Below are positions 5,910-7,237 of a stretch of DNA of 7,237 nt, in pieces. How positions within the stretch are numbered: the stretch's first letter is position 1; each line of letters starts with the position of its first letter. Made by a program: the position numbers and the translations under genes. The notes under the pieces are model-generated. The model was given only the letters and a program-made list of their open reading frames with translations. It was not told the DNA's origin and made no database searches. This DNA is from Pseudomonadota bacterium (lineage in GTDB: Bacteria > Pseudomonadota > Alphaproteobacteria > Paracaedibacterales > CAIULA01): NCBI GenBank assembly GCA_021804455.1, contig JAJZHT010000057.1, positions 1-7,237 of the forward strand, written 5' to 3'.

Positions 5910-6743
5910 ATGCGAATTCTTTTTTGTGGGGATGTAGTAGGACGAAGTGGACGAGAGGCTGTTCAACGTTACGTCCCCTTATTGCGTCAAAGGCTTAACT
6001 TAGACTGTGTGATTGTCAATGGCGAAAACGCCGCCAGCGGATTTGGTATTACATCTTCTATTTGCCAAGACTTTTATAAGATTGGTGTCGATGTCATCAC
6101 AACGGGAAACCACATTTGGGACCAGCGAGAGATGATGGGCTCGATCGACAAAGACAAACGTTTATTACGTCCCATAAATTATCCTGCAACAACGCCAGGG
6201 CAAGGTTATTATCTCCATACAACTGCCAAAGGGAAAACAGTTCTGATCATCAATGCCATGGCCCGTTTGTTTATGGAACCGCTGGAGAATCCGTTCTCTG
6301 CCGTCGATCAAATTCTTAAAAAATATCGGATGCCTGATCACGTTCACGCGATTGTTTTAGATTTTCATGGTGAAGCAACTTCAGAAAAAATGGCAATGGG
6401 GCATTTTTGCGATGGCCGAGTCAGTCTGGTGGTAGGCACCCATACTCATGTCCCCACCGCCGATCATCAAATTTTTCCAGGGGGAACAGCCTACCAAAGT
6501 GATGTAGGAATGTGTGGTGACTATCGTTCAGTAGTAGGAATGGATAAGGATATTCCCATCTATAAATTTACACGTCAACTCCCCCCTCCTGAAAGAATGA
6601 AACCAGCCCAGGGGGAAGCCACCCTGTGTGGTATTCTTGTCGTTGTCAAAGAGGAAAGTGGTTTGGCTGAAGGTCTTTACCCCATTCGGTTAGGAGGTAG
6701 TTTAGAGCAAACCTCCCTCGATATTTTAGAATCTTACCTCTAG
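5910..6743 (+). CDS. YmdB-family metallophosphoesterase (TIGR00282-type)
   Basis: 277-residue binuclear-metal phosphoesterase. The Bacillus subtilis member YmdB hydrolyses 2',3'-cyclic nucleotides and affects biofilm and motility decisions; the role in proteobacteria is not settled. Metal and active-site residues can be placed by motif: D8 (ILFCGDVVGRSGR), E39 and N40 (VNGENAASG), N67 and H68 (TTGNHIWD), H153 (VLDFHGEATSEK), H178 and H180 (VGTHTHVPTAD). All expected ligands are present and the length (usually about 260-280) fits, so the enzyme looks active. The N-terminus reads straight into the first beta strand, which supports this ATG. The start is 3 nt after the kdsB stop; the nearest purine stretch (AAAGAG) is 11 nt away, so translation probably relies on coupling to kdsB. 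Its last 18 bp overlap an opposing gene. The E. coli gene also called ymdB is unrelated. Confidence 0.93.
   Translation: MRILFCGDVVGRSGREAVQRYVPLLRQRLNLDCVIVNGENAASGFGITSSICQDFYKIGVDVITTGNHIWDQREMMGSIDKDKRLLRPINYPATTPGQGYYLHTTAKGKTVLIINAMARLFMEPLENPFSAVDQILKKYRMPDHVHAIVLDFHGEATSEKMAMGHFCDGRVSLVVGTHTHVPTADHQIFPGGTAYQSDVGMCGDYRSVVGMDKDIPIYKFTRQLPPPERMKPAQGEATLCGILVVVKEESGLAEGLYPIRLGGSLEQTSLDILESYL
6693..6716. repeat. Inverted repeat GGAGGT/ACCTCC inside the ymdB-family 3' end
   Basis: GGAGGT (6693-6698) and ACCTCC (6711-6716) form a 6-bp GC-rich stem with a 12-nt loop, located about 10 nt past the stop of the convergent autotransporter gene. It could be part of that gene's transcript end, but no T run follows on the minus strand, so it does not qualify as an intrinsic terminator. 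Since it lies in coding sequence it may be chance. Confidence 0.25.
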
Positions 6744-7237
6744 TTTAAGGCTGAAATTATGAACAGTTCTATGTTTTTGAATCGATCCACTATAACCCGC
6801 TAAAACCTTTAGGTTCGTTTTTGTATTCAAAACCGAACCATAGGCGGTTAAATAGGTTGTATGCCGCCCAGTTCCCTCTTGATTAATCGCAAAACCACTT
6901 TTGGGACCGTTAACGGTGTAAAGAGTCTCTTGGGTTGTGTTACCAGCCATTTCATAGCCATGTTCCCAAACCCCCGTCAGTTTGATCTCGTAATTTCCCT
7001 TAACCCACTGTTTACGATATCCCAATCCTCCGTAAATTTCTTGTGACGAGTCTTTTCTCTCAGCAAAAATACGGTTTTTAAGCCCTGCGTTTCTTTCCTG
7101 ATAACGGTTGCGCTTACTTTCTGCCAAAGTTAACCCAAGATTTGGCCTGATAGACGATTTATTCTTAAACTTAAACTGGTAAGATGTTTCTAAATTCGCA
7201 GACAAAGTCCGTGAATGATAGTTAGAAAGCGCTAAAT
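6726..7237 (-). CDS. Autotransporter beta-barrel domain, C-terminal part (5' end outside window)
   Basis: An open minus-strand frame enters from the right edge and ends at TAA (6726-6728); about 169 C-terminal residues are visible and the true start lies beyond the window. The sequence alternates polar and hydrophobic residues in short strands, with the features of the C-terminal autotransporter domain: SIRPNLGLTLAE, a YQERNAGLK stretch, EIYGGLGYRKQW, WEHGYEMAG, LKVLAGYSGS, and a final strand FSLKLEVRF ending in phenylalanine. A terminal aromatic residue is the recognition mark for the BAM complex that inserts outer-membrane barrels. An apparent start at 7203-7205 is a TTG inside the barrel and not a real start, since the frame continues upstream (LSNYHSRT). 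The passenger domain, which would show whether this is an adhesin, protease or esterase, is not in view. Another outer-membrane barrel type remains possible. Confidence 0.75.
   Translation of the reverse strand, partial: LALSNYHSRTLSANLETSYQFKFKNKSSIRPNLGLTLAESKRNRYQERNAGLKNRIFAERKDSSQEIYGGLGYRKQWVKGNYEIKLTGVWEHGYEMAGNTTQETLYTVNGPKSGFAINQEGTGRHTTYLTAYGSVLNTKTNLKVLAGYSGSIQKHRTVHNFSLKLEVRF
6804..6822 (+). terminator. Weak terminator-like hairpin downstream of the ymdB-family gene
   Basis: AACC (6804-6807) and GGTT (6812-6815) pair around TTTA, followed after CG by five T (6818-6822). It lies about 60 nt past the plus-strand stop, inside the opposing autotransporter gene. A 4-bp stem is very short, so this is only a candidate end for the plus-strand transcript. 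Confidence 0.2.

Noticed and set aside
6116..7046. Open frames at 6116-6319, 6165-6347 and 6861-7046
   Set aside because: They are shadows of the YmdB-family and autotransporter genes.
7203..7205. TTG as the start of the autotransporter gene
   Set aside because: The frame stays open upstream to the window edge and the codon falls inside a predicted barrel strand.
1..7237. A novel multi-gene system, mobile element, CRISPR array or RNA gene
   Set aside because: I saw no repeats with regular spacing, transposase or integrase motifs, tRNA-like cloverleaf or unexplained gene cluster; all full-length genes fall into known housekeeping or envelope families.

Overview
The window reads as chromosomal DNA from an AT-rich Gram-negative bacterium, most likely an alphaproteobacterium. 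The strongest clue is the reverse-strand order rpmH-rnpA-yidD-yidC-engB. From general knowledge, engB (yihA/ysxC) following yidC is typical of Alphaproteobacteria, whereas gammaproteobacteria and Firmicutes usually have mnmE there. The LQGDLPNI motif of KdsB fits the same assignment. KDO-activating KdsB and an autotransporter beta-barrel both require an outer membrane. The AT-rich sequence, tight gene packing and autotransporter would suit a host-associated lineage such as Holosporales or Rickettsiales relatives, but that finer placement is inference.

Left half (about 1-3432, minus strand): a compact operon for ribosome and membrane-protein biogenesis. A sigma-70-like promoter (3404-3432) precedes rpmH (GTG start; ribosomal protein bL34), then rnpA (RNase P protein), yidD (membrane-insertion accessory factor), yidC (membrane insertase) and engB (ribosome-assembly GTPase). 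Gaps are 14 and 19 bp, and two junctions overlap (ATGA and TAATG), implying coupled translation. Two hairpins at 17-90 follow engB and probably end the transcript.

Centre (3359-3537): a divergent intergenic region of 179 bp carrying the rpmH promoter and a TCTAGA-TAGC-TCTAGA dyad that could be an operator or hairpin.

Right half (3538-6743, plus strand): a PhzF-family isomerase/epimerase-like protein, overlapping by ATGA with a PlsC-type acyltransferase, then after 81 bp kdsB and, 3 bp later, a YmdB-family metallophosphoesterase. PlsC and KdsB serve phospholipid and lipopolysaccharide synthesis; the substrate of PhzF cannot be told from sequence, and YmdB probably cleaves cyclic nucleotides or acts in RNA-linked regulation. 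A minus-strand gene for the C-terminal beta-barrel of an autotransporter enters from the right edge and overlaps the ymdB 3' end by 18 bp, tail to tail.

I found no mobile element, CRISPR array, tRNA, toxin-antitoxin or defence system, and nothing that looks like a new multi-gene system. The main points of interest are small: the convergent overlap, the dyad in the divergent spacer, the hairpins after engB with an embedded DnaA-box-like 9-mer, and some motif variants in KdsB, PlsC and YidC.
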